DNA of 64,000 nt from Peribacillus alkalitolerans. GTDB lineage: Bacteria; Bacillota; Bacilli; Bacillales; DSM-1321. Location: positions 296,535 through 360,534 of the forward strand of contig NZ_JAAGVZ010000003.1 in NCBI RefSeq assembly GCF_010882125.1, given 5' to 3'. Shown here in pieces: positions 43,050 through 51,999 of this stretch. Within the stretch, counting starts at the first letter, position 1. Each line of letters begins with the position of its first letter. Position numbers and translations under genes: made by a program. Under the pieces are notes generated by a model. It was not told where the DNA came from. It ran no database searches and worked only from the letters and a program-made list of their open reading frames with translations.

Positions 43050-43400
43050 ATGGAAAAAAGAGGTAAAGGATATGTGAGTCGAAGTGATGGAAAAATGGAT
43101 CTACGAGTGGATAACGATAGCTTTGTGATCGATAAACTTTTCGAAATCGTAAAAAGTGAAGGATAAATTTTCAAAAGTGAAGGATAAAATCCTCGAAAGT
43201 GGCGGATAACCGGGGGTGAGCGAAAGTTATATGGATTAAGACGTAGATAAAATGACGTCTCTTGCAATCTAGAATTTTCTGCTGAATTGGAATGTGAAGT
43301 GTAAATCCGAATTAGTGAAGGATATCTAGTCTGAAACGTGGATAAAGATATCTAACAAATGCATATCCGGCCAAACAATTGAAAATCTAATGAAAGAGAA
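43050..43400 (+). repeat. Dispersed array of ~22-bp units, copy B
   Basis: AAAAGTGAAGGATAAATTTT (43151), CAAAAGTGAAGGATAAAATC (43172) and GAAAGTGGCGGATAACC (43195), flanked by weaker units (GTGGATAACG, GTAGATAAAATG, GTGAAGGATATC, GTGGATAAAG). Order and linkers match copy A over about 130 bp. The open frames on the minus strand here (repeated YPSLLxIYPSLF) come from the repeat and are not genes. Confidence 0.75.
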
Positions 43401-43475
43401 GGATATGAAGGCCTAAACGATCCTTTTAGTTTGAGATTAATTACCGAAGCCTAAAACTTCTCCTTCAAATTAAAT

Positions 43476-43500
43476 AAGCAGGAGAGACTTCCTCCTGCTT
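43476..43500 (-). terminator. Terminator after the NCS2 permease gene
   Basis: AAGCAGGA, 9-nt loop, TCCTGCTT; on the minus strand it is followed by a TTATTTAATTT tract. Confidence 0.7.
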
Positions 43501-43514
43501 TTGACATGTTATTA

Positions 43515-44795
43515 TCAAGACTTCCAAACCTGCTCAAAGATAATGGCTATCATCGTTCCTACAAGCAAACCGTTCCCAAGAATATACTGTAATAGGACAG
43601 GTAAACCATTGATCGTCCCATCTGGCAGGGACATGAGCCCTATTCCCATGAGAAGTGCTACTCCTAGTATGGTAATTCTCCTTTGATTCAAAGGCTCTTT
43701 AGTAATATTGTTCATGGAAATTCCAATCATTTGTATCAGTGTTGCTAATAATGCTGCACTAGCGACATAAACTGGTAGTTCTGCTAATAATTGAACAATT
43801 ACCGGAAAGAAAGATATGAAAGACAAAAGACCACATGCAATAAGAAAAGGCACGATTCTATATTGTTTAGTCATTTGTACAAATCCTGCTGTTACCGGAA
43901 GTGGTACTACCCCGATTGTTGAAAAGGAGGAGGAAAGTATATGAGAAATGCCGCCTGCCCAAGATCCTCGATTCAACTTCGTGGGTGCAAAAGATTTAGA
44001 TGGTAAGGAATCGTCCATAGCATGTATGGCTGCAATGGTATTCGATATCAAAATTAAAGTAAATAAGAGAGCTGTAATGACCATACCTACGTTCCATTCA
44101 GGCAGCCCCCATGCAAAGATCTCTGGAGTTTTTATGAAGGCTCCCCTAGAAGAATACACGCCACTTTCTCTACCAACTAGAATCAAGGACAACAACCATC
44201 CAGCACCTATTCCAATCAATACTGCATAGCTTTTTAACCAACCCCTTCCCCCAGTTGAAAGGAGAACAACCAATAAGAAGACTGAAAAAGAAATGAGAGG
44301 TACTTCATAGGATATCGGCGGTTTAGCAATGCTTTTTCCAATCATCCCTTCTATAAAAACTCCACTCAATTGAATGGCTAGAATTAATAAGAATGTTCCG
44401 GTAACCAGTGGAGTAAATAGGAATAGAAGACGCTGAACCATTCCAGAAAGACCTAAAAGTAACAGAAGTACACCTGCAATCATCATCCCCCCTTCTAAAA
44501 TTTGAAGGGTCTCTGATCCTGTTCCTCCTTGCGAAAAAGATATATCCGCTAATATAACGAAAACACTTACCCAAGAACCCGCTGGTCCATCAGCAATAGG
44601 ATATCCGTGACCAAATTTCCCTTGAATAAACGAACTGATTCCTACTATAAAGAACGTCCTTTGCATTAAAGAAGAAATGTCTTCTCCAGATAAACCGAAA
44701 ACATGGCCGATCACAATAGGTAGCGCAATTGAGTTCGCTAATAAAAAGACGAACCATTGTATGACTTGCAAAGAAGTAGATTGGTGATTTTTCAT
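43515..44795 (-). CDS. NCS2-family nucleobase permease
   Basis: 426 residues with about twelve hydrophobic segments. GKFGHGYPIADGPAGSW and the QMTKQYRIVPF region fit xanthine/uracil permeases of the NCS2 group (YwdJ-like). It overlaps the EamA transporter gene by 4 bp and is last of the island's minus-strand unit with two CodA-like amidohydrolases, so a purine, pyrimidine or related ring is a likely substrate. No purine riboswitch upstream. Confidence 0.82.
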   Translation of the reverse strand: MKNHQSTSLQVIQWFVFLLANSIALPIVIGHVFGLSGEDISSLMQRTFFIVGISSFIQGKFGHGYPIADGPAGSWVSVFVILADISFSQGGTGSETLQILEGGMMIAGVLLLLLGLSGMVQRLLFLFTPLVTGTFLLILAIQLSGVFIEGMIGKSIAKPPISYEVPLISFSVFLLVVLLSTGGRGWLKSYAVLIGIGAGWLLSLILVGRESGVYSSRGAFIKTPEIFAWGLPEWNVGMVITALLFTLILISNTIAAIHAMDDSLPSKSFAPTKLNRGSWAGGISHILSSSFSTIGVVPLPVTAGFVQMTKQYRIVPFLIACGLLSFISFFPVIVQLLAELPVYVASAALLATLIQMIGISMNNITKEPLNQRRITILGVALLMGIGLMSLPDGTINGLPVLLQYILGNGLLVGTMIAIIFEQVWKS

Positions 44796-45679
44796 TGTTG
44801 GACTCCTCTAAAAAATACTTTCTTTTCTCTTGTTGATAAAAACACGCCAATTAATATGAATATGGCTCCCACAACTTGTGTTAATAATATTGGTTTTTGG
44901 AGCAAAAAAAATCCAGAAACCATGGCAATAAAAGGCTCCAAATTTGAAAGCATAGAAGCTTTGAAAGCTTGAATATTTTTTATTTGGTAGTTCCATATCA
45001 GATTGCAGACTCCATGAACAATTATTCCAGAAATAATAAGCAATAGCCATAAATCAATTCTATTACTCACTCTAAATGCCTGATCAGTCCAAATAAAAGG
45101 AACAGAAACCAAAAAACCAATAACATTGGAATAAACCGTTAAAATAAGTGGATCGATTCGTAAAGTCAAAAATCTTGTCATGATAATCATGATGGAAAAA
45201 GTCACCATTGTGAGGGTAATCCACCAAAGACCTGAATCCAATGAAAGAACTCCAGTTTTTGCACTTGTTACTACATAGACTCCACTTATGGCTAACCCCA
45301 GTCCAAAAATCGTTGATAAATTGATTCTTTCTTTTAAAAATAGAAAGGCTAATATACTAGTAAATACAGGAGTGGTCGCTAAAATAATTGCTGATGTGGT
45401 GGAATCGGCTGTTTCTAGTCCAATAAAAAATGACCATTGGTTGATAAAAATACCTATTATCCCTAGTAATCCCACATATCCCCAATCTCTCTTAGTTAGT
45501 GAGAAGAAAATTGTTTTTTCCTTAATGAATAGAAAAAAAAGTAAAAATACTGTTATAAAAAGCAATCGTATAGATGTGACAACCGCAGGAGAAAAATCTT
45601 GCACTAATATTTTCCCTATAACAAAATTACTTCCCCAGATGGTGACACATAGGATGAGCCAACCGTAAACCTTTTTCAT
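44792..45679 (-). CDS. EamA/DMT-family transporter
   Basis: 295 residues from ATG 45679 (GGAGGT 5 bp upstream; the GTG 12 bp earlier is within the ribosome binding region). Ten hydrophobic segments in two EamA halves (WGSNFVIGKIL; TPVFTSILAFLFLKERI; LEPFIAMVSGFFLLQK). Such carriers export or import amino acids, nucleobases and metabolites. Coupled by ATGA to the NCS2 permease. Confidence 0.85.
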   Translation of the reverse strand: MKKVYGWLILCVTIWGSNFVIGKILVQDFSPAVVTSIRLLFITVFLLFFLFIKEKTIFFSLTKRDWGYVGLLGIIGIFINQWSFFIGLETADSTTSAIILATTPVFTSILAFLFLKERINLSTIFGLGLAISGVYVVTSAKTGVLSLDSGLWWITLTMVTFSIMIIMTRFLTLRIDPLILTVYSNVIGFLVSVPFIWTDQAFRVSNRIDLWLLLIISGIIVHGVCNLIWNYQIKNIQAFKASMLSNLEPFIAMVSGFFLLQKPILLTQVVGAIFILIGVFLSTREKKVFFRGVQQ

Positions 45680-45716
45680 TTTTACCTCCACTTAAAGAAA
45701 ACACGAAATACAGAAT

Positions 45717-45743
45717 AGAAGCCCAACAAAACTGCGGGCTTCT
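45717..45743 (-). terminator. Weak hairpin between amidohydrolase and EamA genes
   Basis: AGAAGCCC, 11-nt loop, GGGCTTCT without a good T-run; read-through to the transporters is likely. Confidence 0.4.
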
Positions 45744-45752
45744 TAGCACATG

Positions 45753-46979
45753 TTAATGATTTGAACCGGCAACTACTTTTCCTCTAAAAATAACAGTCTC
45801 TCGTTTTGGTAATCTCGCAACCGCTTCAGCTGAGCATGCCGCTTCTACTAATACAATATTTGCTTCATGACCTTCCAATGGCCATACAACTTCCCCTTGC
45901 TCGTTTAAAGGAGTAATTCCACCTGTAGCCCATTTTAATGAATGAGCTAATGTTTTTTCATCTTTCCGGTTAAAACGATCACAGTATCGATTGGACTTCT
46001 CCAAAACATCGCCGTTTCCAAACGGACTCCATGAATCATAGAAACCATCACAGCCTAAGTAAACTGCTACTCCTTTTTGATCTAAAAGCTCAACTGGTGG
46101 AATGTTTCTATTTATAGGTATGGTAGACATTATGGACATGCCTACTTCTCGTAAGGTTTCAGCTAATTCTGCAGTTTGTTCAACAGGCACATCTCCTAAA
46201 CTAAAAGCATGTGACATGGCAGTTTTATGATACCACTTTGCTTCCCGAACCATTTCTGCGAATTTATCAATTGTATAAAAACCGACATGACCTGCATCAT
46301 GGAGATGAATATCGATTCCAGCATCAAATTCAGTCGCTAGATTCAGTACTTCATATAAAGATTTTTCAATATTTTTATCAATCCCCGCAGGATCTAATCC
46401 ACCAACAATATGTGCCCCTGAACGCATCGCTTCCTTCATTAAGGTTCCCATGTCATCACGAAGCAACCCATGTTGAGGGAAAGCGACAATTTCGTATGTA
46501 AGCTTATCTGAATATTGCTCTAGAGCTTCACGAACTCCTTCAAGGTTTTTTAACCCTATATAAGGGTCAATATTGACATGTGTCCGGATATGGGTCGATC
46601 CATTTGATAATAGTTGATCAATCATTGCACTTGCACGTTGTTTCGTAGTAGGTGCTAGTTCATTTAATTCCATCGCTTCATACTGAAGTCTTTGCTCAAG
46701 ATTTCTTACAGGTTTGCATGATTTCCAATCGAGGGAAAGATATGTTTTATCTAAGTGGTTATGCATTTCTTTGAATGTTGGTAAACCTAATAGACCCTTT
46801 GCATCCAGTATTTTTTCATTTGAAGGAATAGTAATATAGGGATGTGCATGTTTTTCCACTACTATTCCTTCTTGAATTTTTACATCAAAGCACTCTGTTA
46901 CTGTCTCTATTGATCCGTCTTCAAACTTCTTAATCCCTGTCTCTAACCGGACGTTTCTTAACCACAACACACTACTCAT
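45753..46979 (-). CDS. CodA-like amidohydrolase 1
   Basis: 408 residues, amidohydrolase superfamily. Metal ligands in EMHNHLDKTY, HIRTHVN and IDIHLHDAGHVGF, TAMSHAF and GCDGFYDSWSPFGNGD; the last is like the Asp motif of cytosine deaminase (GHDxxxDPWxPxG). Long N-terminal beta-domain as in CodA. Paralogue of the gene directly upstream (18-bp gap). Likely hydrolytic deaminase or N-hydrolase of a heterocycle; exact substrate unknown. Confidence 0.8.
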   Translation of the reverse strand: MSSVLWLRNVRLETGIKKFEDGSIETVTECFDVKIQEGIVVEKHAHPYITIPSNEKILDAKGLLGLPTFKEMHNHLDKTYLSLDWKSCKPVRNLEQRLQYEAMELNELAPTTKQRASAMIDQLLSNGSTHIRTHVNIDPYIGLKNLEGVREALEQYSDKLTYEIVAFPQHGLLRDDMGTLMKEAMRSGAHIVGGLDPAGIDKNIEKSLYEVLNLATEFDAGIDIHLHDAGHVGFYTIDKFAEMVREAKWYHKTAMSHAFSLGDVPVEQTAELAETLREVGMSIMSTIPINRNIPPVELLDQKGVAVYLGCDGFYDSWSPFGNGDVLEKSNRYCDRFNRKDEKTLAHSLKWATGGITPLNEQGEVVWPLEGHEANIVLVEAACSAEAVARLPKRETVIFRGKVVAGSNH

Positions 46980-46996
46980 TTCATATCCCTCTCTCT

Positions 46997-48232
46997 TTAA
47001 GATATAGGCATTCTTTCTGAAAGCTTAGATTCTACTTTTTTCCCTTTATAGTAAACACTGCTTACTTCCGCTCTTCGTGCAACGGCTTCTGCAGAACAGG
47101 ATGCATCCACTAGAATCATAGATGCTTCATCTCCTACCTTCGGCCAATTGCGCTCTCCTTGTTCATTAAGTAAAGTAATGCCACCATTCCCATATTTCAC
47201 AATAGAAGCTAAAGATTTTTCATCCATTTGACGGAATCGCTCGGCTAAAAGCGACATTTTATTCATAGTATTCCCTGTTCCAAATGGAGACCAATGATCG
47301 GTAATACTGTCATGACCAAGTGATACCCTCATCCCAAGACGATCTAGAGTTGGGATTGGAATGGTAGTTCGAGTAATAGGAACAGTCGTGGTTACATCTA
47401 TATCAAGATCAGTTAAAAGCGAGACCATTTCCTTTAATGCTTCAGGTTCTAAATCAGCCAGTGCACTTCCGTGGCTTATTGTGGCTTTTCCTATTAATCC
47501 TGCTTCTTTTGTATTATGAGCCATCCTTTCAAAGGTGAAAGCACCGAGTGAATTTGGATCATGGAGGTGAATATCTACACCTTTCCCTGATTCGACTGCA
47601 ATATCAAATATCGTATATAACGACTTCTCGATATTTCGATCAATCGTTGCCGGGTCGACACCTCCTACTAAAGTAGCCCCATTTTTCATGGCATCACGAA
47701 CGAGCTGGATGGAATCACTTCTTAATAAGCCATGCTGTGGAAATGCCACAATTTCATAAGATAAGGAGTCTTTATATTTTTCTAATGCATGAACGGTCGC
47801 CTCTAAATTTTTTAGTCCAATGACAGGGTCAACATTACAATGAGTTCTAATATGGGTGTGCCCATTTCGGAGCAGTAACTCAATCATTTTTTCTGCTCGT
47901 TCTTGTACAAATGGCAATTGTTGAGGCAATATCGTTTGTTCTTCTTCAATTCTTGATTGGACTCCCTTTGGTGCTGGCTTGACAGCTTTCCAAGGTCCTC
48001 CGTAATAGGTTTTATCAATATGAATATGCATATCTCGTAACGATGGCATCACTAATTTCCCTTCACCATCTACCGAGTTGATACCATCATTTGGTTCCAT
48101 CTGGGCTACTTCTACAATGACTCCTCCCTCAACTTTGAGATGGGCAAGTTCCGTTTTCGTTCTAATTACTTGCCCTTCTTCCTCCACAAATCCAGTCTCT
48201 ATTAAAATATTCTTTATCCAGAATGTGTTCAT
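46997..48232 (-). CDS. CodA-like amidohydrolase 2
   Basis: 411 residues, clearly homologous to the next gene. Ligand motifs DMHIHIDKTYYG, HIRTHCN, VDIHLHDPNSLGAF, ATISHGSALAD and LGHDSITDHWSPFGTGN. The two proteins keep QHGLLRxD and GGxDPAxIDxNIEKSLY in common, showing they belong to a distinct pair within the deaminase clade. Two steps of one pathway, or a heteromer, are both possible. Confidence 0.8.
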   Translation of the reverse strand: MNTFWIKNILIETGFVEEEGQVIRTKTELAHLKVEGGVIVEVAQMEPNDGINSVDGEGKLVMPSLRDMHIHIDKTYYGGPWKAVKPAPKGVQSRIEEEQTILPQQLPFVQERAEKMIELLLRNGHTHIRTHCNVDPVIGLKNLEATVHALEKYKDSLSYEIVAFPQHGLLRSDSIQLVRDAMKNGATLVGGVDPATIDRNIEKSLYTIFDIAVESGKGVDIHLHDPNSLGAFTFERMAHNTKEAGLIGKATISHGSALADLEPEALKEMVSLLTDLDIDVTTTVPITRTTIPIPTLDRLGMRVSLGHDSITDHWSPFGTGNTMNKMSLLAERFRQMDEKSLASIVKYGNGGITLLNEQGERNWPKVGDEASMILVDASCSAEAVARRAEVSSVYYKGKKVESKLSERMPIS

Positions 48233-48294
48233 AGATTGTTCCTCCCTTTAAAAATTTGTTAAAAGCCTAATTAATTCAGATTTTCATAGAAAAG

Positions 48295-48354
48295 TATGGA
48301 TAATGGAGGGTACTAGAGAAGAATTTATCTTCATAGAGTACCCCTTTATCCATA
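48295..48354 (-). terminator. Long hairpin between the binding-protein and amidohydrolase genes
   Basis: TATGGATAA..GGGTACT..GAAGA / TCTTC..AGTACCC..TTATCCATA, three stacked stems over 60 bp with small internal loops and no clear T-run. Typical of a processing or partial termination site that keeps a transporter binding protein more abundant than the genes after it. Confidence 0.55.
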
Positions 48355-48361
48355 TTATTAA

Positions 48362-49936
48362 TTACTTAATTGTTACTTCATTAATCATTAGGTAGTTTGC
48401 TGCATTCAACCAGAAACCTTCTACACTTTTCGTATGGGCTGCCAAGTGCTCATAATTACGGATTGGAATATAAACTGCATCATCCATTTCCTTCTGCAAC
48501 AGCTGCTCATAAATGGTCTTTCTTACTTCAGGATCCTGCTCTTGTCTTGCTTGTTCGATCATTTTATCTACATCAGGATTGCTATAGTAGAAATGGTTAC
48601 CAGGTGCTCCAAGTGAAGCTGTATGGAACAAGCTGTATTGGTTGTAATCACCGTCACCTGTTGCGTTCCCCCATCCACCTATGAATAAATCATGGTCACC
48701 TTTATCAATAGCATCAATGTATGCGCCATACTCTAATACTTGAATCTTAATGTCAACACCAATGCCTTTTAGCTGTGATTGGATGACCTCTGCCATACTG
48801 ATTCTCTCTTTACGGTCACTTGTTAATAGAGTTAGAGATAAACCGTCTTCATAACCTGCTTCTTTTAAAAGCTCTTTTGCTTGGTTCACATCATAATCAT
48901 ATGGTTTTACATTCTCGCTATAACCGAATACTTTTGGACTCATCGCTGAATTTGCAAGAGTACCAACATTGTTATATATCCCGCTTATAATAGCCTCCCG
49001 TTCAATCGCATGACTGATCGCTTGACGAACTTTCACATTATCCACAGGTTTCTTCTTCACATTGAATCCAACGTATTCAACTGCAAGACCTTCAGCTCGA
49101 TATATGCCCATGCCTTTAGAAGCTTCAATTCGATCTAATTCCGCAACAGGCACTTGGTCTGTAATATGTGCCTCCCCTGTTTCAAGCATCGCTAGTCTAG
49201 TAGAGTCTTCCGGTACGACTTTAAATACTACCCCATCAATTGAAGGTGCTTTCCCCCAATAAGTATCATTCTTTTTCAAGCTAATTTCTTGACCAGTTTT
49301 CCATGCATCAAAAACAAATGGACCAGTACCAATTGGATGCTGTGATAATCCTTCAGGATTTTCATCGATTGCTTTAGGGCTTAGAATGCTACCTTCTTGA
49401 CTGGCTAAAATAGAAAGAAGTGGAGCATACGGATATTTCAAAACAAATTGTACTGTAGTATCATCCATTACTTTTGTTTCTTTGATCATAGAGAACTTTT
49501 CAGCTTGTGGTGAGCCAGTAGCTGGATTTGTCACACGATCAAAGGTCTTCTTAACAGCTTCAGCATTGAATGGGGCTCCATCATGGAAAGAGATTCCCTC
49601 TTGAAGCTTGAACTCCCAGGTAACATCATCTAGTTGCTTCCATACTGTTGCTAACTTTGGTTGAATCTCCATATTCTTATCAGGAGCAACTAATGTTTCA
49701 TATACCTTTTGGTAGACCACGTTTGCAGATGGAATATCGGTAATAAAATGAGGATCTAATTTAGTTGCATCAGAAAGACGAGTAACAATAAGTGTCCCAC
49801 CTTTCTTTTCGCTTGAGCTTCCTTCGCTTGTACTCTCTTCTTTTGTTGAGGCAGTTGAACATCCCTGTAATACGAGCATTACAATTGCCCATATGAGGAA
49901 TCCTTTCATCCAACGTTTTGTTACATTCTTACTCAT
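48362..49936 (-). CDS. Peptide/opine-type ABC transporter substrate-binding lipoprotein
   Basis: 524 residues, family 5 solute-binding protein. Lipobox LVLQGCSTA (Cys about 26), then KGGTLIVTRLSDATKLDPHF and the ISFHDGAPFNAEAVK signature. Divergent from the permease and ATPase genes at 50150-54003, of which it is the missing binding component. Family 5 proteins bind peptides, opines, nickel complexes and other small molecules, so the name dppA or oppA would overstate what is known. Confidence 0.88.
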   Translation of the reverse strand: MSKNVTKRWMKGFLIWAIVMLVLQGCSTASTKEESTSEGSSSEKKGGTLIVTRLSDATKLDPHFITDIPSANVVYQKVYETLVAPDKNMEIQPKLATVWKQLDDVTWEFKLQEGISFHDGAPFNAEAVKKTFDRVTNPATGSPQAEKFSMIKETKVMDDTTVQFVLKYPYAPLLSILASQEGSILSPKAIDENPEGLSQHPIGTGPFVFDAWKTGQEISLKKNDTYWGKAPSIDGVVFKVVPEDSTRLAMLETGEAHITDQVPVAELDRIEASKGMGIYRAEGLAVEYVGFNVKKKPVDNVKVRQAISHAIEREAIISGIYNNVGTLANSAMSPKVFGYSENVKPYDYDVNQAKELLKEAGYEDGLSLTLLTSDRKERISMAEVIQSQLKGIGVDIKIQVLEYGAYIDAIDKGDHDLFIGGWGNATGDGDYNQYSLFHTASLGAPGNHFYYSNPDVDKMIEQARQEQDPEVRKTIYEQLLQKEMDDAVYIPIRNYEHLAAHTKSVEGFWLNAANYLMINEVTIK

Positions 49937-50024
49937 GTTTTATCCCCCTTTTTTAATTGTGATCCTTCATGCTGCATCTCATGGAGCCTTGCTTATTTGA
50001 ATTATAAAAAAATCCCGAACTTAA

Positions 50025-50039
50025 TATTTTCAGAATATT
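50025..50039. promoter_or_regulatory. CodY-box-like site in the divergent transporter promoter region
   Basis: TATTTTCAGAATATT matches AATTTTCWGAAAATT at 13 of 15 positions, about 90 bp before the binding-protein start and 110 bp before the permease start. CodY represses dipeptide and other nitrogen uptake genes in Bacillus when branched-chain amino acids and GTP are high. Confidence 0.5.
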
Positions 50040-50149
50040 TACTATATTTTTAACTATTTTTACTTGTTGTTTTAAAAATATTTACATTCTCCCAAGACCT
50101 GTTAATTTGAGTATTAAAAATCAAGGATTTATTCAAAGGAGGAGTTTAC

Positions 50150-51049
50150 ATGGAATTGGAAGTAAAAAAGGCAGATGCCTTTCCCTTACGTTCACCGTCC
50201 AACCCAAAACTTGAAAAATGGAAAAGCTTTATTTCGACTATCAGTCAAAATAAAGCTGCCATGGTAGGTGCATGCATTGTTGCCTTTTATATGTTAATTG
50301 CTCTTTTCGCACCAATCTTAGCCCCTTATGATCCATATGAAATTAATTTACCTAACAAACTGCAGCCTCCTTCATTTGAACATTGGATGGGAACTGATGA
50401 CAAAGGAAGAGATATTTTAAGTCGAATTATCTATGGTTCACGATTGTCGATGGGGGTGGGCTTTGCTTCCGTATTTTTTGGAGCGATGTTTGGAATAACG
50501 ATGGGGTTAATTGCAGGATATTACGGAAAATGGGTTGATTCTATCATTAGTAGAATTCTAGATGTCATGCTCGCTTTCCCAGGAATACTTCTTGCCCTAG
50601 CTATTATTAGTGCACTAGGTCCAAGCTTAATAAATGTAACCATTGCTGTTGGAGCTTTTTCTGTTCCTCTCTTTGCTAGAATCGTACGTGGCTCGACATT
50701 AGAAGTGAAGAAATTGGAATACATTGATGCGATTCGTTCTTTAGGAGCGAACGACGCTACCATTATTTTCAAGCATATTTTACCGAATATTATGTCTCCT
50801 ATTATCGTTCAAGGAACCTTACGTTTAGCAACAGCTATTCTTTCAGCGGCTGGACTATCTTTCTTAGGTCTTGGTGCACAGCCCCCTTCATCTGAATGGG
50901 GAACGATGCTTAGTAGCGGAAGAGACTTTTTATTTAGCGCTCCCCATATGGCTTTATTCCCTGGCTTAACCATTTCAGTATTAGTCCTAGGCTTTAATAT
51001 TTTCGGAGATGGGTTACGAGATGCTCTTGATCCACGGATGAAAAAATAA
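50150..51049 (+). CDS. ABC transporter permease, DppC type
   Basis: 299 residues. N-terminal cytoplasmic stretch, first helix at about 38-58, and a binding-protein-dependent transport domain with the EAA-like loop (VRGSTLEVKKLEYIDAIRSLGA) then FKHILPNIMSPIIVQ. ATG after AAAGGAGGAG. First gene of a seven-gene plus-strand run. Confidence 0.9.
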   Translation: MELEVKKADAFPLRSPSNPKLEKWKSFISTISQNKAAMVGACIVAFYMLIALFAPILAPYDPYEINLPNKLQPPSFEHWMGTDDKGRDILSRIIYGSRLSMGVGFASVFFGAMFGITMGLIAGYYGKWVDSIISRILDVMLAFPGILLALAIISALGPSLINVTIAVGAFSVPLFARIVRGSTLEVKKLEYIDAIRSLGANDATIIFKHILPNIMSPIIVQGTLRLATAILSAAGLSFLGLGAQPPSSEWGTMLSSGRDFLFSAPHMALFPGLTISVLVLGFNIFGDGLRDALDPRMKK

Positions 51050-51066
51050 CGATTGGAGGAAATCAC

Positions 51067-51987
51067 ATGTTCATCTTCATTTTCAAACGATTGCTACAAT
51101 TAATTCCTGTCATGATTGGAGTTACATTTGTTGTATTTTTCATTATGCAGCTTGTCCCAGGTGACCCTGCTGTCATTCTAGCTGGTGAAGGAGCATCAAA
51201 AGAAACGATTGAACAACTGAGAGAGCAACTAGGCTTAAACGAACCACTTTTCGCTCAGTACTTGGATTATATGAAGAATATTTTATCTGGGGATTTCGGC
51301 GTTTCTTTAAAGAACAATCAGCCTGTCCTGGATGAAATTATGACCCGATTACCGATTACGATTGAACTGGCTTTTTGGAGTATAGTTATTACCGTTGTAA
51401 TTGGGATGGGAGCTGGAATTATCTCTGCAATCAAACCTTATTCCTTTTCTGATATTGGAGTTATGTTCGTTGCATTAATTGGAATTTCCTTGCCAAGCTT
51501 TTGGTTCGGACTGATGCTTATGTATATTTTCTCGGTAAAACTACAGATCCTTCCTGTTGCAGGATGGGATAGCTGGAAGCACATTATCTTACCTGCACTG
51601 ACTCTCGGTGCTGGTGGAGCAGCCATTGTCGCACGGATGACAAGGTCAAGTATGTTAGAGGTTATTCGCCAGGATTATGTTCGAACAGCCCGAGCAAAAG
51701 GACTTCAAGAACGAGTGATCATTTATAAACACGCATTACGTAATGCTCTTATCCCTGTCATCACAGTTGTAGGTCTACAGTTTGGCGCATTGCTAGGAGG
51801 AACGGTATTGACCGAATCTGTTTTTGCCATCAATGGTCTTGGCAGATTAATCGTTGAATCTATTAGAATGAGAGATTTACCTATGGTACAGGGTGGTGTG
51901 CTGATTGCATCGATTATATTCGTGCTTGTCAATTTACTAGTGGATGTATTGTATCGTTTCTTCAACAAACGAATTGAGTTGAACTAG
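51067..51987 (+). CDS. ABC transporter permease, DppB type
   Basis: 306 residues, six helices. The MQLVPGDPAVILAGEGA loop and the EAA loop RSSMLEVIRQDYVRTARAKGL, then IIYKHALRNALIPVITVVG (in parts), define DppB-type permeases. 17 bp after the DppC-type gene, ATG behind TTGGAGGAA. Confidence 0.92.
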   Translation: MFIFIFKRLLQLIPVMIGVTFVVFFIMQLVPGDPAVILAGEGASKETIEQLREQLGLNEPLFAQYLDYMKNILSGDFGVSLKNNQPVLDEIMTRLPITIELAFWSIVITVVIGMGAGIISAIKPYSFSDIGVMFVALIGISLPSFWFGLMLMYIFSVKLQILPVAGWDSWKHIILPALTLGAGGAAIVARMTRSSMLEVIRQDYVRTARAKGLQERVIIYKHALRNALIPVITVVGLQFGALLGGTVLTESVFAINGLGRLIVESIRMRDLPMVQGGVLIASIIFVLVNLLVDVLYRFFNKRIELN

Positions 51988-51999
51988 GAGGTTTTATGC

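Noticed and set aside
43025-43267. 80-codon minus-strand frame with YPSLLKIYPSLF
   Set aside because: The repeated peptide is the reverse-complement reading of the ~22-bp array; a similar frame appears in copy C for the same reason.
44796-45752. Purine riboswitch ahead of the NCS2 permease
   Set aside because: The permease is internal to an operon and overlaps the EamA gene; there is no leader space.
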